Below are positions 51,201-60,920 of a stretch of DNA of 64,000 nucleotides, piece after piece (within the stretch, counting starts at the first letter, position 1; the number at the start of each line of letters is the position of its first letter). Location of the stretch: assembly GCA_023407175.1 (NCBI GenBank), contig JAEYMU010000012.1, positions 248,001 through 312,000 of the forward strand. Direction: 5' to 3'. The DNA is from Bacillota bacterium. Lineage in GTDB: Bacteria > Bacillota_A > Clostridia > Lachnospirales > Lachnospiraceae. The notes beneath the pieces are model-generated. The model saw only the letters and a list, made by a program, of their open reading frames with translations, made no database searches and was not told the DNA's origin. Made by a program: the position numbers and the translations under genes.

Positions 51201-51977
51201 TTAACCTAAGGCCACATCCAGCGTCATCATAACCAGAAAGCCGATAGCAAAGCCTATCGTACCAATATTGCTGTGTCCGCCCTCTGAAGCCTCGGGAATT
51301 AATTCTTCCACCACCACATAAATCATAGCACCGGCTGCAAATGAAAGCAGGTAGGGCAAAATTGGTACTACGAGGCTGGATAGCAAAATAGTAAGAAGTG
51401 CACCAATCGGCTCCACAATACCGGACAAAAGGCCGTAGAAAAAGGCTTTTTTGCGGCTTGCCCCTTCACTTCTAAGAGGAAGAGAAATAACCGCTCCCTC
51501 GGGAAAATTCTGAATTGCGATACCCAGTGCTAACGCATAGGCTCCCGCCAGCGTTATGGAATCGCTGCCGCTGATCAGCCCGGCAAATACAACTCCAACC
51601 GCCATACCCTCCGGGATATTATGCAGCGTTACCGCCAAAATCAGCATCGTATGCTTTTTTAGGTTGCTTTTCACACCTTCCGGCTCCTGGCTGTCCAAAT
51701 GTAGATGCGGTATGAACTGATCCATCAGCAGTAAGAAAATAATACCGATAATAAATCCAATTACCGCCGGCACAAAGGCCAGCTTTCCCATTCCATCGGA
51801 TAATTCCATGGCAGGAATCAATAACGACCATATCGATGCCGCCACCATAACTCCTGATGCAAAGCCCAATAATCCTTTCTGAAGCAGGGTATTCATCTGT
51901 TTCTTTAAGAAAAATACACAAGCTGCTCCCAATACAGTCCCTGCAAAGGGTATTAATAACCCAAGAAAAACCTGCAA
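51201..51977 (-). CDS. ZIP-family metal transporter
   Basis: A 258-residue eight-span ZIP transporter for divalent metals, probably zinc. The metal-site helix motifs are TLHNIPEGMAVGV and AIQNFPEGAVIS, with a third site in IVEPIGAL and acidic EELIPEA. A His-containing loop (FIPHLHLD) lies between spans 3 and 4. The start is TTG at 51977, 6 nt after GGAGGG; no ATG fits. GufA-like branch. A single gene with a terminator. Confidence 0.88.
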   Translation of the reverse strand: MQVFLGLLIPFAGTVLGAACVFFLKKQMNTLLQKGLLGFASGVMVAASIWSLLIPAMELSDGMGKLAFVPAVIGFIIGIIFLLLMDQFIPHLHLDSQEPEGVKSNLKKHTMLILAVTLHNIPEGMAVGVVFAGLISGSDSITLAGAYALALGIAIQNFPEGAVISLPLRSEGASRKKAFFYGLLSGIVEPIGALLTILLSSLVVPILPYLLSFAAGAMIYVVVEELIPEASEGGHSNIGTIGFAIGFLVMMTLDVALG

Positions 51978-52127
51978 GCTTATCCCTCCGTTCTTTTTGA
52001 TTCATTCATCCAGAAAGCATATATGCTCTTACCTTAACAGTTTATCTTTTGCCGGAGATATGTCAATACCCACCGGCATATTTTATGGGAAACATTCAAA
52101 TTTGACATTACAATTTGGCCGAAAGGA

Positions 52128-52203
52128 CAGAAAGAAAGCGCAGCCTGTTGCACTCCCCTTCCCGGATTTACTCCATGGATCAGATAACTACAGCTGCGCT
52201 TTC
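52128..52203 (-). terminator. Terminator of the cellulase gene
   Basis: GAAAGCGCAGC and GCTGCGCTTTC form an 11-bp perfect stem across a roughly 48-nt loop, followed on the minus strand by TTTCTGTCC. It lies about 50 nt after the cellulase stop. Confidence 0.6.
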
Positions 52204-52251
52204 ACATATCCTTCTAATACCAGTATCGAGTGAATAACCTAATTCAAGGTC

Positions 52252-54219
52252 TTACGGCTCTGTTCCCCATTTCAGATTTCCCGATTTATATGCTGTAACA
52301 TAGGTCCAATCAACGTAATTGGTTGCTGTTGAATTGAAGGAATAATCTCCTGTTTGCGTATAATTACTCCAGTCTGTTCGATTTATTCTAATCTGAATTT
52401 CTATGCTCTGCCCTGCGGCAAGGCTGCCTGCTCCACTGCTAAAGCTGATTTCCAGATAATAATCTGCACCCGTTTTAGCGGTAGGCATTTTTACAAAGGT
52501 ACCGACGATATTGCTGGCACCTACGGTAGACCAATCACAGGTAAAGCTCTGTGCTTTTTCGCTATCGATCGTATAGTAGTAACGTATTTTTACAGTTGAC
52601 AGATCAATCGCCACCGTACCTGTATTTACTACTTTAAGCTTGGGATTCAAGGTATTAACGGAGGCTCCTGTGCTTGTATTAAATTCCTGTATTTTAAAGC
52701 TGCCCGCATTATCCGAGGAATCAATGATGTTCACGGTCATAACCGCGTCCTTGCCTGCGCTGAAATCAAAGGTAAGGGTTGTCACACCGACTGCCTGCTT
52801 TGCAAGATAGCTTTTTAAAATAGTTACGGCAGAGCCGGATACGGTATAATCGGTTCCGGCTACCAGTGCAGTTGAGCCGTTCTTAATTGCACTCAGTGTA
52901 TTGGTATACAATGTCATAGTCACCGCAATATTAGCCTGTGCGGAGGTATTCTTGTCAAAGGTAGCCTCAGTAGGTGAGATTGTAGAATTCGGAGGAATTA
53001 CTGTTCCCATCCCCTGCACTATGGCATTAATGATACCCTGCTGTGTTACAGCTAGGGTAGACCTATTGAACAGGCCGAAGCCATATTCTCCATTGTAGCC
53101 GTTATCCCAGTACACAGGCACACAGCCGTAATTCTTACAATATGCGCATAATGCTTTGGCAAAGGCCTGCCGGTAGGTATTATTGGTTGAATCGGCGCTT
53201 GTTTTATCAACGGAGCCATATTCTCCGATCACAACCGGATATCCCTGTGTTACGAATTTATCGTACATTGCTTTGATTTGTGATTCCATATAGTCTTCCT
53301 GTCCCCAGGTAGATACTCTCGAACTGTTGGTGGCTGTTGCTCCCCACTGTGTTATCGTACCGGAGGTATCTCCGCAGAAGTCCCAGGGTGAATAATAATG
53401 GGCCGATATCATAATTCTCTTTTCCGTACTGGGGATTGTAGATGACCTGTAGGTATCCGTAGGGATTACAAAACCATAATTACCTACTGTGTAATCAATG
53501 TTTGTATTCCAACCCGGAACCAGCAGCCATCTCGCACTATTATTCCCGCCGGTTTGTCTGACCGTATCAACAAAGATTTGATTATAAGCATTCAGGTTTG
53601 AATAATAGGTAGTATTCGGGGTGCCATAGGTACCATCGAATTCTTCATTCATTGATTCAAAGATTAAATGTTCATCGTAATCTACGAAGGTATTTGCAAC
53701 CTGCTGCCATACCTTTTGATATTTTGCTTTAATTGTTGTCTGGTCACTTGAATTACACAAAAGCCAGGAACCGGTTACCGAAGCATAACCATCACCATGC
53801 ATGTTTATAATTACATACATGTCCTGACTGTATGCATAATCAACAACCTCTTTAATTCTGGCCAGCCATGCCGCATCAACGGTGTAATTCGGGGCACTTC
53901 CTATTTTATTTAAATAGGAAATAGGAATCCGGATTGTGTTAAAGCCGGCTGCTTTTACTGTTTGGATGAGAGCCTGTGTGATCGTAGGATTCCCCCAGGC
54001 CGTTTCACTGGGTGTTCCGCTGATAGAAGCCTCCAGCTGGTTTCCTAAGTTCCAGCCTGCTCCCATAGCAGAAACAAGCTGCGTGGCATTTAATTGTGTG
54101 AAATCAGATGTTATTGAAGACGCTGCCTGTACCTTTGCACTCTGGCCAGGAAGAACGCTTATAAAAACGAAGACCATTACTAATAAAAAACTCATAAGTG
54201 ACTTAACTTTTGATATCAT
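52252..54219 (-). CDS. Secreted GH5 endoglucanase with X2 module and CBM3
   Basis: A 655-residue secreted cellulase. A signal peptide (SLMSFLLVMVFVFISVLPG, cleaved after VQAA) is followed by a GH5 catalytic domain of about 30-385: MGAGWNLGNQLEA, FNTIRIPISYLN, INMHGDG, acid/base Glu in FESMNEEFDG, AHYYSPWDFCGD, and nucleophile Glu in VVIGEYGSVD. An X2 (CBM_X2) Ig-like module (ISPTEATFDKNTSAQANIAV) and a C-terminal family 3 cellulose-binding module (FKIQEFNTSTGASVN, LKVVNTGTVAIDLSTVKIRY) complete it. It has no dockerin, so it is a free enzyme. I chose ATG 54219, with AAGGAGGG 5 nt upstream. Preceded by a long leader. Confidence 0.92.
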   Translation of the reverse strand: MISKVKSLMSFLLVMVFVFISVLPGQSAKVQAASSITSDFTQLNATQLVSAMGAGWNLGNQLEASISGTPSETAWGNPTITQALIQTVKAAGFNTIRIPISYLNKIGSAPNYTVDAAWLARIKEVVDYAYSQDMYVIINMHGDGYASVTGSWLLCNSSDQTTIKAKYQKVWQQVANTFVDYDEHLIFESMNEEFDGTYGTPNTTYYSNLNAYNQIFVDTVRQTGGNNSARWLLVPGWNTNIDYTVGNYGFVIPTDTYRSSTIPSTEKRIMISAHYYSPWDFCGDTSGTITQWGATATNSSRVSTWGQEDYMESQIKAMYDKFVTQGYPVVIGEYGSVDKTSADSTNNTYRQAFAKALCAYCKNYGCVPVYWDNGYNGEYGFGLFNRSTLAVTQQGIINAIVQGMGTVIPPNSTISPTEATFDKNTSAQANIAVTMTLYTNTLSAIKNGSTALVAGTDYTVSGSAVTILKSYLAKQAVGVTTLTFDFSAGKDAVMTVNIIDSSDNAGSFKIQEFNTSTGASVNTLNPKLKVVNTGTVAIDLSTVKIRYYYTIDSEKAQSFTCDWSTVGASNIVGTFVKMPTAKTGADYYLEISFSSGAGSLAAGQSIEIQIRINRTDWSNYTQTGDYSFNSTATNYVDWTYVTAYKSGNLKWGTEP

Positions 54220-54522
54220 AAAATCCCTCCTTAATATTTTGTTACGACTCATTGGCATTTTGTTGCCTTAAATACTTGTTTTACGTCTAACATATTAAGA
54301 ATACAGTGTATGTAAATAACTGTAACCAGGGGGTCAACCATGCTGATGCTGCCTATTCAACCTTTCCGCTTCACCTCCGCATCCTTATTTTCTTAATCCC
54401 TATAGGTTTCTTCCTCGAACCTAAAGCCTTTTCCTGTTTGTTTTTGTAGTATAACAATAGCATATATGTCAATTTTTGTAAATATTGCAGACTCTATTTT
54501 CTGAAATTTTCCATAATATTCA
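54220..54522 (-). other. Long 5' region of the cellulase gene
   Basis: About 300 bp precede the cellulase. In the mRNA sense a TTGACA lies near 54470 but without a well-spaced -10. Further down are a hairpin AGGTT...AACCT and a GATGC...GCATC pair enclosing a GGAGG. The stretch could be a structured leader, but I could not match it to a known riboswitch class, including the cyclic di-GMP types. Confidence 0.3.
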
Positions 54523-54560
54523 TAAAAATGCCCATTTCCTTGATGGAAAGGGCATTTTTT
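54523..54560. terminator. Bidirectional-looking terminator after the HD-GYP gene
   Basis: AAATGCCC and GGGCATTT, extended by TTTCC/GGAAA, form a strong stem with T runs on both sides. It lies about 45 nt after the HD-GYP stop. Confidence 0.85.
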
Positions 54561-54602
54561 TCTTTTATTTTGCTTTAAGGCTACAACAATTATACAATTT
54601 AA

Positions 54603-56936
54603 TTATGATGTCTTTATATGCATGAGACTTCCATATTGGTCAAGAAATGCTTTTACAATAACCGGATCAAATTGTGAGCCTGCACATTTTACAATTTCCT
54701 GGCATGCCTTTGAAGGATCAACTGCATCTTTATAGGGGCGTTTTGTTGTAATAGCGTCATAGGTATCTGCAACAGATATAATTCTGGCCAATTTGGATAT
54801 ATTCTCCCCGCTTTTCTTATTTGGATAGCCTTCTCCATCATATCGCTCATGATGATCCAGAATTGCATCCTTGACAGAATTCATATTTTCTATCGACTTC
54901 AAAATAGAATACCCTACGGTAGAATGAACCTGTACAGCCATTTTTTCAGCATAGTTCAATTTACCCGGTTTTGATAATATTACATCAGGAATTCCTATTT
55001 TACCGATGTCATGCAATAAAGAGGCCATTTCCAATTCCATAAGCTCATTCTCACTTAGCCCCAATTTACTGCCTATTGCAAGTGATATATCCTTAACATT
55101 TTGCGAATGCCCCTCTGTATACGGATCTTTTGCGTCAATTGCTGTCGCAAAGGCTGTCATAACTTCTATCATAAGCGTTTTGTTTTTTGCTTCTGCCATT
55201 TCTTTTACAATTGTGAAGCCTATATAGGAGGCACATGCTTCCAGTAATTTTTGTTCATTTTCTGTAAAGTTACCCTCATTTTTATCAAAAACCCTTAAAA
55301 CACCTATTACTTTATCGTCGCCTTTCTTGATAGGAACTCCCATCCACGACTTGCCTGCATACAAATCACATATATTGCTTGCATTATTGTCTGAAATATT
55401 ATTTTCTATGTAAATTCCCTTCCATTCGATCAGCGGCAGTTCATCACTTTGATAGTCCATGTTCAGCCTGTTAATAAAATCTATTCTCTCCTCGGCTGTT
55501 GAATGCTGATCTAATTTCAGCGGTATTCCCGTTTTCAATATCCATCCGGTCAGCCCCATTCCTTCCTCATAATATGCCTTATCCGAAGTACAGGGCAGAT
55601 TACTGAATAGATCTTCATAAATTAAGTTTTTCTGCAGCCCTTTTGACGCAAATAGATATGCCGGCCCTTCTCCCTGCTTTTTTCTTAAAAACAACGAGCA
55701 GGATTGGCTGTTCACCAGTCCGGCAATTTTACATAATATTTTGAATGCATTTCTTTTAAAATCCGTACTTTGTATGATATCCGTATATATCTCGGTCAAT
55801 CGTGCCCGTTGCGCCGTAACACTGGCATGAGCAACAATTGTTCGCATTAACAGTACAACATTGGGCGGAAAAGCATTTTCAAATTGAGCTCCAAGTTCAA
55901 AAACTCCAATCAGGCTGTTATCAACCCACATCGGTATTCCCAAAAATGATTTTAAATTTCTTAATTTTTTTGTTTTATCTGCACCGGAAAATACTTCATT
56001 AATTTTCTCTTTGCTGTTGCATATGATCTCTCTTTTATCTTTTAATACTTTTCCTACTAACCCATCCCCTGCATATAATCTTTTTTTATAAAAGTCTATT
56101 TTGTTGTCGTCACTCTCCCAATCCGATGGCAGGAAAACAGCTGAAGCCGGCATTAAATAATCACTATCCTCCAAGGAAAGCAACCAAATACAGCCGGTAT
56201 CATATTTTATGAGTCTTTTTGTATGATTCAGAAAAATCTGGAGTGCATCGCACATGGTATGTGCAGCCGAGACCTCTCGGCCTATATCATGTATAACCTG
56301 CAGTGTTAATTGTGAGGTTGCCAGATCAGATATGATCTCTGCCACATTAGCCAGATGATTTTCTGAGTCATCCTCGATTTTTCTATTTATTTCTCCGTAT
56401 TCTTCTTGAAATTCTTCAAATTTGACTCCATAGCTATCCAGCTGCAATTGTCGAAATTTTGAATGCAGCCAATCCTCGTTCTGACTGTCACCCGCCCGAC
56501 CCAATTGTATATTTGCAACATGATAGCTGCCGACATTGATTGGAGAAACCAGCTCAGTCAAGCCCATATGACAATGATAGCATGTTACCTTCTTATTCGT
56601 ATTTAAATTTTCAAAATTTGACAAGCATGATTTCATGCAATTATACTTTCCATGAGGAGACTTTTGAATAAGCTCACACAGCCTGGAACCATTAAAGCTT
56701 ACAATTCTGTTTTTCTCCATCTCCTCACAATTTATTTCAAACTCTTCGTTATCATATAAATCCAGATCATCTATAGGCTGCTTGAAAAAGGTAAACATCT
56801 CTTTTTCCGGCTTCATTACAAGCTTTGCTGTTAAATCGGTTGCTAATGAATAATCACTGACCAGGTCCTTTAGTTTTGCAAGATCAATTAAGTTAACCAG
56901 CTTAATGTCCTGTGTTATTTGCTTATTATCTGTCAT
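54603..56936 (-). CDS. PocR-GAF-GAF-HD-GYP signalling protein
   Basis: A 777-residue cytoplasmic protein. An N-terminal PocR ligand-binding domain covers about 10-180 (NGSRLCELIQKSPHGKYNCMKSC, KVTCYHCHMGLTELVSPI), with conserved cysteines. Two GAF-like domains follow (about 220-385 with DTGCIWLLS and FLGIPMWVDNSLIGVFELGA; 395-580 with WMGVPIKKGDDKVIGVLRVF). The C-terminal HD-GYP domain has TEGHSQNV, LLHDIGKIGIPD and the HHERYDGEGYP motif, all intact. HD-GYP proteins of this kind usually hydrolyse cyclic di-GMP. The ATG follows AGGGGAAG. It begins 15 nt after the membrane NTPase stop, so the two form an operon. Confidence 0.88.
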   Translation of the reverse strand: MTDNKQITQDIKLVNLIDLAKLKDLVSDYSLATDLTAKLVMKPEKEMFTFFKQPIDDLDLYDNEEFEINCEEMEKNRIVSFNGSRLCELIQKSPHGKYNCMKSCLSNFENLNTNKKVTCYHCHMGLTELVSPINVGSYHVANIQLGRAGDSQNEDWLHSKFRQLQLDSYGVKFEEFQEEYGEINRKIEDDSENHLANVAEIISDLATSQLTLQVIHDIGREVSAAHTMCDALQIFLNHTKRLIKYDTGCIWLLSLEDSDYLMPASAVFLPSDWESDDNKIDFYKKRLYAGDGLVGKVLKDKREIICNSKEKINEVFSGADKTKKLRNLKSFLGIPMWVDNSLIGVFELGAQFENAFPPNVVLLMRTIVAHASVTAQRARLTEIYTDIIQSTDFKRNAFKILCKIAGLVNSQSCSLFLRKKQGEGPAYLFASKGLQKNLIYEDLFSNLPCTSDKAYYEEGMGLTGWILKTGIPLKLDQHSTAEERIDFINRLNMDYQSDELPLIEWKGIYIENNISDNNASNICDLYAGKSWMGVPIKKGDDKVIGVLRVFDKNEGNFTENEQKLLEACASYIGFTIVKEMAEAKNKTLMIEVMTAFATAIDAKDPYTEGHSQNVKDISLAIGSKLGLSENELMELEMASLLHDIGKIGIPDVILSKPGKLNYAEKMAVQVHSTVGYSILKSIENMNSVKDAILDHHERYDGEGYPNKKSGENISKLARIISVADTYDAITTKRPYKDAVDPSKACQEIVKCAGSQFDPVIVKAFLDQYGSLMHIKTS

Positions 56937-56951
56937 CTATCTTCCCCTAAT

Positions 56952-59219
56952 CTAATTATATAATATTGTCTCTATGCATTCTTTTATTTTGATATTAGAT
57001 GAAATTAATTTGTCATCCGGCAGTATCAAAAAATAAATATCATCCTTTAATTCAGCATAATCCATACTAACTGTACTATTGAAGCTATTGTGTAATGTCT
57101 CATAATGCTCCAAATTATTTTCATAATACCAAAGGATGACAAGTGCATTATTCTTGCCGTTTTCATTATTTAGTTTTTTCAGCGTCTTGATTAATAGCTT
57201 TATAATATTATTATCATTGGACGATATAGAATTTTTATATTTTACATCAAACAATATATCTTTGTTTTTATTTATTCCTTTAACAACGAAGCGTCCGGAA
57301 TAGGTTCCTTTTGACATATAATTTATTTCATAACTATATCTTCTTTCTTCCAAATAATGCTTTACAAGATAAAGGCTATATCCTTCAATAAGCTTGACTA
57401 ATAATTTTCTTAATTCAAATAATAACCCTTGCACAAAATTAAAATCTTCTTCATTTATGGCTTCTCCCTGGTTCAGCTTGCTACTTAATGTAATTAATTT
57501 TATTGTATTTTCATGCTTCCAGGAATCATCAAGAATATTCTTTGAATGTAATTCGTCAATGATGAATTTTGTGTTTTGTAACATGTTTTCCTCGCTGCCC
57601 GGATATAAGAAACAAAATATTTCCCGCAAATGCTTCTCCAAATCAATTGTATTTCGCAATAATTGTGTCCTAACCTGCTCCGTATTCATAAAGGTATTAT
57701 CTATTTTAACCTTTACGCCACTAATCCACTGATAATAAACTGTTTGATTCGTATCATTCATTTCCAAAAGAGCATTTTCAACCATATTATCCAGCAGCAC
57801 CTTGCACAAATTTTTTAGCTGTGCAGCTGACCAATAAGGATAGTAACTCGAGTCCTCCTTTTTTATATTAAAAATGTCTTCCTCACAAAAAAGTAAGCCT
57901 CTTTTTAATTTAATTTTTTGGATCCATAAATGTAACTGCATTATGAAAAAATCATTAATACCTTGAGAATATTTGTATTTTTCAATGTTTTCGGAGTAAA
58001 TACGGGAAATCATACCAAGAAGAATCGAATCCGTTTTATATTTTTCTTTATCCCCCCTATTAACAATCAGATATGCTTTATTATCCTCCCAATTAATGTC
58101 CTGGCATATTAGGTTTAAAAATCGGCGTATTGTTCTGTTGGAATTTAATATCAGCGAATCTACAAAAACTTCCTGTAAGTCCGGCGTTAAATCCTCATAT
58201 TGAAGTACAAGGCCCTTAAAAATCGCCCTAAATGAATCATTGCTTAACAACGGCACATGAACTAACCTTGAAAAAATGCTTGATAGGGAAAATGCATCTG
58301 CCATATAAGAATTAGATAATTTATAAAGAAACAATTGGCCGGAGACTATTACAAAGCTTGCCATATCAGAAAGTATAATTGGCTTTAATTGATATATAAT
58401 CTCTTCGATCTCATGGCTTTCCAGCTTATCCAACTCATCGATGGCAAATACTATTTTATATTGCTGTTTTAAACCGGAAAGTATCTTTATGATATGATAC
58501 TCGGCAATTTCATCATCATATAAGGATTGCCTTATTGTTTCCTGAAATTCTGATTTGCTCTTCGCAATTTTATCGGTTAATGAAATCGTTTCCATGCTTG
58601 CCCATAACACACCTCCAAAGCCAGTTATCATACTAACCAACCCTGGAGGAAGGGGAATTAATTTCATAAAATAATTTAATATTCCCATAATAATCACTGA
58701 AAAAGCCAGGATTATTCTTTTTAGATTACTACCGAATAATATACTCGTGTCTATGCTGCTCACCAATTTTTTTCCTGAATTGTTCCTTATATCCGTAAAT
58801 GTCCTCTCATAAAGCAACTTCAAATTCCTTGCAGTAGTCTTGTCAATTTTCTTAAATATTTCCTGATCGGAGGATAATTTTAGATACATTTCCCGAATAA
58901 TGTTCCTTAGGATAAACGTATAGCTTGTATATTTAAAAAAATTAATATGTACAAAAATAATCTCTGGTAGCGGCTCCCCTCTTTGACCGGCTTTTTTTCT
59001 ATCTGCCCTGACTTTATTCTTTTCGTCTTCGAGTCTCTTTTCTACTTTACAGATTAACGATGTTTTTCCTACTCCTCTATATCCAGACATCAGATAACAG
59101 GAATGATTTTCATTCAGCAATTGCTCTTTTAGCTGTTCAAGCAGCTGTTCATCTTGTTCATTGCTATAATCTTCATAAGGAGCATTTTTTATTTTCTCAT
59201 GATCTATAAATATTTTCAT
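56952..59219 (-). CDS. Membrane-associated P-loop NTPase (KAP/STAND-like) with possible nuclease-like C-terminus
   Basis: A 755-residue protein. It has Walker A SGYRGVGKTSLI near residue 50 and Walker B IVFAIDELDKLE near 260. A pair of membrane segments (IILAFSVIIMGILNYFMKLI; PPGLVSMITGFGGVLWASME) is inserted between them, as in KAP NTPases. A sensor-like SFVIVSGQLF and a winged-helix-type region follow. A C-terminal alpha/beta domain contains RFVVKGINKNKDILFDVKYK, in which D-x-K recalls PD-(D/E)xK folds. The start was set to ATG 59219, with GAGGG 5 nt upstream. It is followed by the HD-GYP gene. Family membership beyond a KAP-like NTPase is uncertain, and function is unknown. Confidence 0.7.
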   Translation of the reverse strand: MKIFIDHEKIKNAPYEDYSNEQDEQLLEQLKEQLLNENHSCYLMSGYRGVGKTSLICKVEKRLEDEKNKVRADRKKAGQRGEPLPEIIFVHINFFKYTSYTFILRNIIREMYLKLSSDQEIFKKIDKTTARNLKLLYERTFTDIRNNSGKKLVSSIDTSILFGSNLKRIILAFSVIIMGILNYFMKLIPLPPGLVSMITGFGGVLWASMETISLTDKIAKSKSEFQETIRQSLYDDEIAEYHIIKILSGLKQQYKIVFAIDELDKLESHEIEEIIYQLKPIILSDMASFVIVSGQLFLYKLSNSYMADAFSLSSIFSRLVHVPLLSNDSFRAIFKGLVLQYEDLTPDLQEVFVDSLILNSNRTIRRFLNLICQDINWEDNKAYLIVNRGDKEKYKTDSILLGMISRIYSENIEKYKYSQGINDFFIMQLHLWIQKIKLKRGLLFCEEDIFNIKKEDSSYYPYWSAAQLKNLCKVLLDNMVENALLEMNDTNQTVYYQWISGVKVKIDNTFMNTEQVRTQLLRNTIDLEKHLREIFCFLYPGSEENMLQNTKFIIDELHSKNILDDSWKHENTIKLITLSSKLNQGEAINEEDFNFVQGLLFELRKLLVKLIEGYSLYLVKHYLEERRYSYEINYMSKGTYSGRFVVKGINKNKDILFDVKYKNSISSNDNNIIKLLIKTLKKLNNENGKNNALVILWYYENNLEHYETLHNSFNSTVSMDYAELKDDIYFLILPDDKLISSNIKIKECIETILYN

Positions 59220-59349
59220 ATCATCCCTCATCCATACAATTTACCACTTTATTGCATAAATATACTATATTTTAAATATAATACCATTATTTAGCATTCT
59301 CGTCAATTTATAATCCCTTCCTTCGCAGGGAACATGGGAGCCCCTGACA

Positions 59350-59363
59350 GGAAAGCGCTTTTT
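59350..59363. promoter_or_regulatory. Possible CcpA cre-like site
   Basis: GGAAAGCGCTTTTT differs from the symmetric cre consensus at two positions and keeps the AAAGCGCTTT core. It lies about 130 bp upstream of the NTPase start. Weak evidence from one match. Confidence 0.25.
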
Positions 59364-59378
59364 CAAAAATTCCATACA

Positions 59379-59416
59379 TAAAAACAAAGGTATCCGGATT
59401 TTATCCTGATACCTTT
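59379..59416 (-). terminator. Terminator of the class III aminotransferase gene
   Basis: On the minus strand CAAAGGTATC and GATACCTTTG form a perfect stem around a 12-13 nt loop, followed by TTTTTATG. It lies 28 nt after the stop at 59445. Confidence 0.85.
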
Positions 59417-59444
59417 GGATTTATTAATTTAGTTTTCTGGAGAA

Positions 59445-60794
59445 TTAAATGATGCTGCTGACAATTTCCCGGAATACCCTGGTATGATAATCAATATCCT
59501 CTTCCTTCGTATCCGCCGTAATCAGGGCCATATTATGGAAGGGTGTCATCAGAATGCCCCTGTTCATACAGGCCAGATGCATATACTGGTCCAAAAGAAA
59601 ATCAACAGCGTTTGCTGCCTCCCGGCCGTTCCTGGCCGGTTCCCTGCGAAACCAGTACTCGGTTCTGCACCCTAGCAGGGTTGAATTCCAGGACAGATCA
59701 AACTCCTTAATCACTCCCTGTACCCCCTCATGAAATCTCTGTGCCAGCGGAATATTCCTTGCAAAGAAATCCTCGGTCAGTACCTCACTTAGCGTTACCC
59801 GCATTGCAGCCATGGACAGGGCATTGGCGGCAAGGGTCCCTCCGATTCCGCCCACGTCACAGTGCTCCAGCTCTATGCTGTCTGCTATTCTTTCCCCCAG
59901 CTCCCGGGTAAAGCCATAAGCACCGGTGGGAATACCTGAGGCTATTGTCTTGCCCAGGGTAACCATATCGGGTTTCAGATTATAGGCCCTGGTGTAGCCG
60001 CCTGTTCCGGTACAAAGCGTATGTGTTTCATCAATGATCAGCAGGGTACCATATTCCTTCGTCAGCCTCCGTAAGGCATCATGGTAGCCCTCCACCGGAT
60101 GGACGATGCCGATATTCGTCATAACAGGCTCCGCCAAAACTGCCGCCACATCCCCAGCCTCAAGCGCCTTTTTCAGCCCCTCAAAGTCATTCCATTCCAC
60201 CACCTTCGTAGTCATTCCAGGGTCAATCTGGGGTCCGATATTCCCCTCCCTGGCAACTGTTTGGCCCTCCCCGTTCAGGGTCGCAAAGGCCTCATCCACA
60301 CTACCGTGATAGCACATATCAAAAACCACGACCTTGCTGCGTCCGGTAATCAGCCGGCATAAACGCAGGGCAAAACGGTTGGCATCCGTGGCGCTGGTGG
60401 TAAACTGCCAGTATTTTAAGCCAAATCTTCTTCCCAGCTCTTCCCCGTTATAGATGGCATCCTCTGTCGGCAGCATGAAGGTAATCCCTTTTTTTACTGC
60501 CTCACAGATTGCCTCCACCGCACGGTCGGGGGCATGCCCTACCATGGAGCCGGTGTCCCCCAGACAAAAATCAATATACCGGTTGCCGTCTGCATCGGTA
60601 AAATGCGCCCCCTTCGCCTCCTTTACAAAAACCGGATAGCTGCCGGCCCATTTAATCATCCAGTTCATTGGAACTCCCTGCAGCAGGCTGTTCTTCGCCT
60701 TTTCATATAATTTCCCTGATTCGGGATGCTTTTTTATAAAAAGTTCCCTTTCCTCCTGATACTGCTTCTCTAATTTTTCTCTGCTTACCTGCAT
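59445..60794 (-). CDS. Class III aminotransferase, glutamate-1-semialdehyde aminomutase-like
   Basis: A 449-residue PLP enzyme. Motifs are YIDFCLGDTGSMVGHAP, QFTTSATDANRFALRLCR, CYHGSVDEAF, LLIIDETHTLCTGTGGYT (cofactor Asp) and the PLP lysine in MVTLGKTIASGIPTGAYGF. The sequence order and TLGK context resemble HemL and related omega-transaminases, but it lacks a haem-gene neighbourhood. It is about 20 residues longer than typical HemL, with a 60-residue N-terminal extension. GGAGGTAATT precedes the ATG. The substrate cannot be read from sequence; a beta- or omega-amino acid is likely. Confidence 0.85.
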   Translation of the reverse strand: MQVSREKLEKQYQEERELFIKKHPESGKLYEKAKNSLLQGVPMNWMIKWAGSYPVFVKEAKGAHFTDADGNRYIDFCLGDTGSMVGHAPDRAVEAICEAVKKGITFMLPTEDAIYNGEELGRRFGLKYWQFTTSATDANRFALRLCRLITGRSKVVVFDMCYHGSVDEAFATLNGEGQTVAREGNIGPQIDPGMTTKVVEWNDFEGLKKALEAGDVAAVLAEPVMTNIGIVHPVEGYHDALRRLTKEYGTLLIIDETHTLCTGTGGYTRAYNLKPDMVTLGKTIASGIPTGAYGFTRELGERIADSIELEHCDVGGIGGTLAANALSMAAMRVTLSEVLTEDFFARNIPLAQRFHEGVQGVIKEFDLSWNSTLLGCRTEYWFRREPARNGREAANAVDFLLDQYMHLACMNRGILMTPFHNMALITADTKEEDIDYHTRVFREIVSSII

Positions 60795-60920
60795 AATTAC
60801 CTCCTGATAGGAATAAATTTGACTATAAGAATAGCACAGCTATCCCCTCTGAGGGAATTCCCTTGTCTGACCATTTTTCTGCTTCTTTATTAACCCATCT
60901 ACTACTTTTTAAGTATGACC

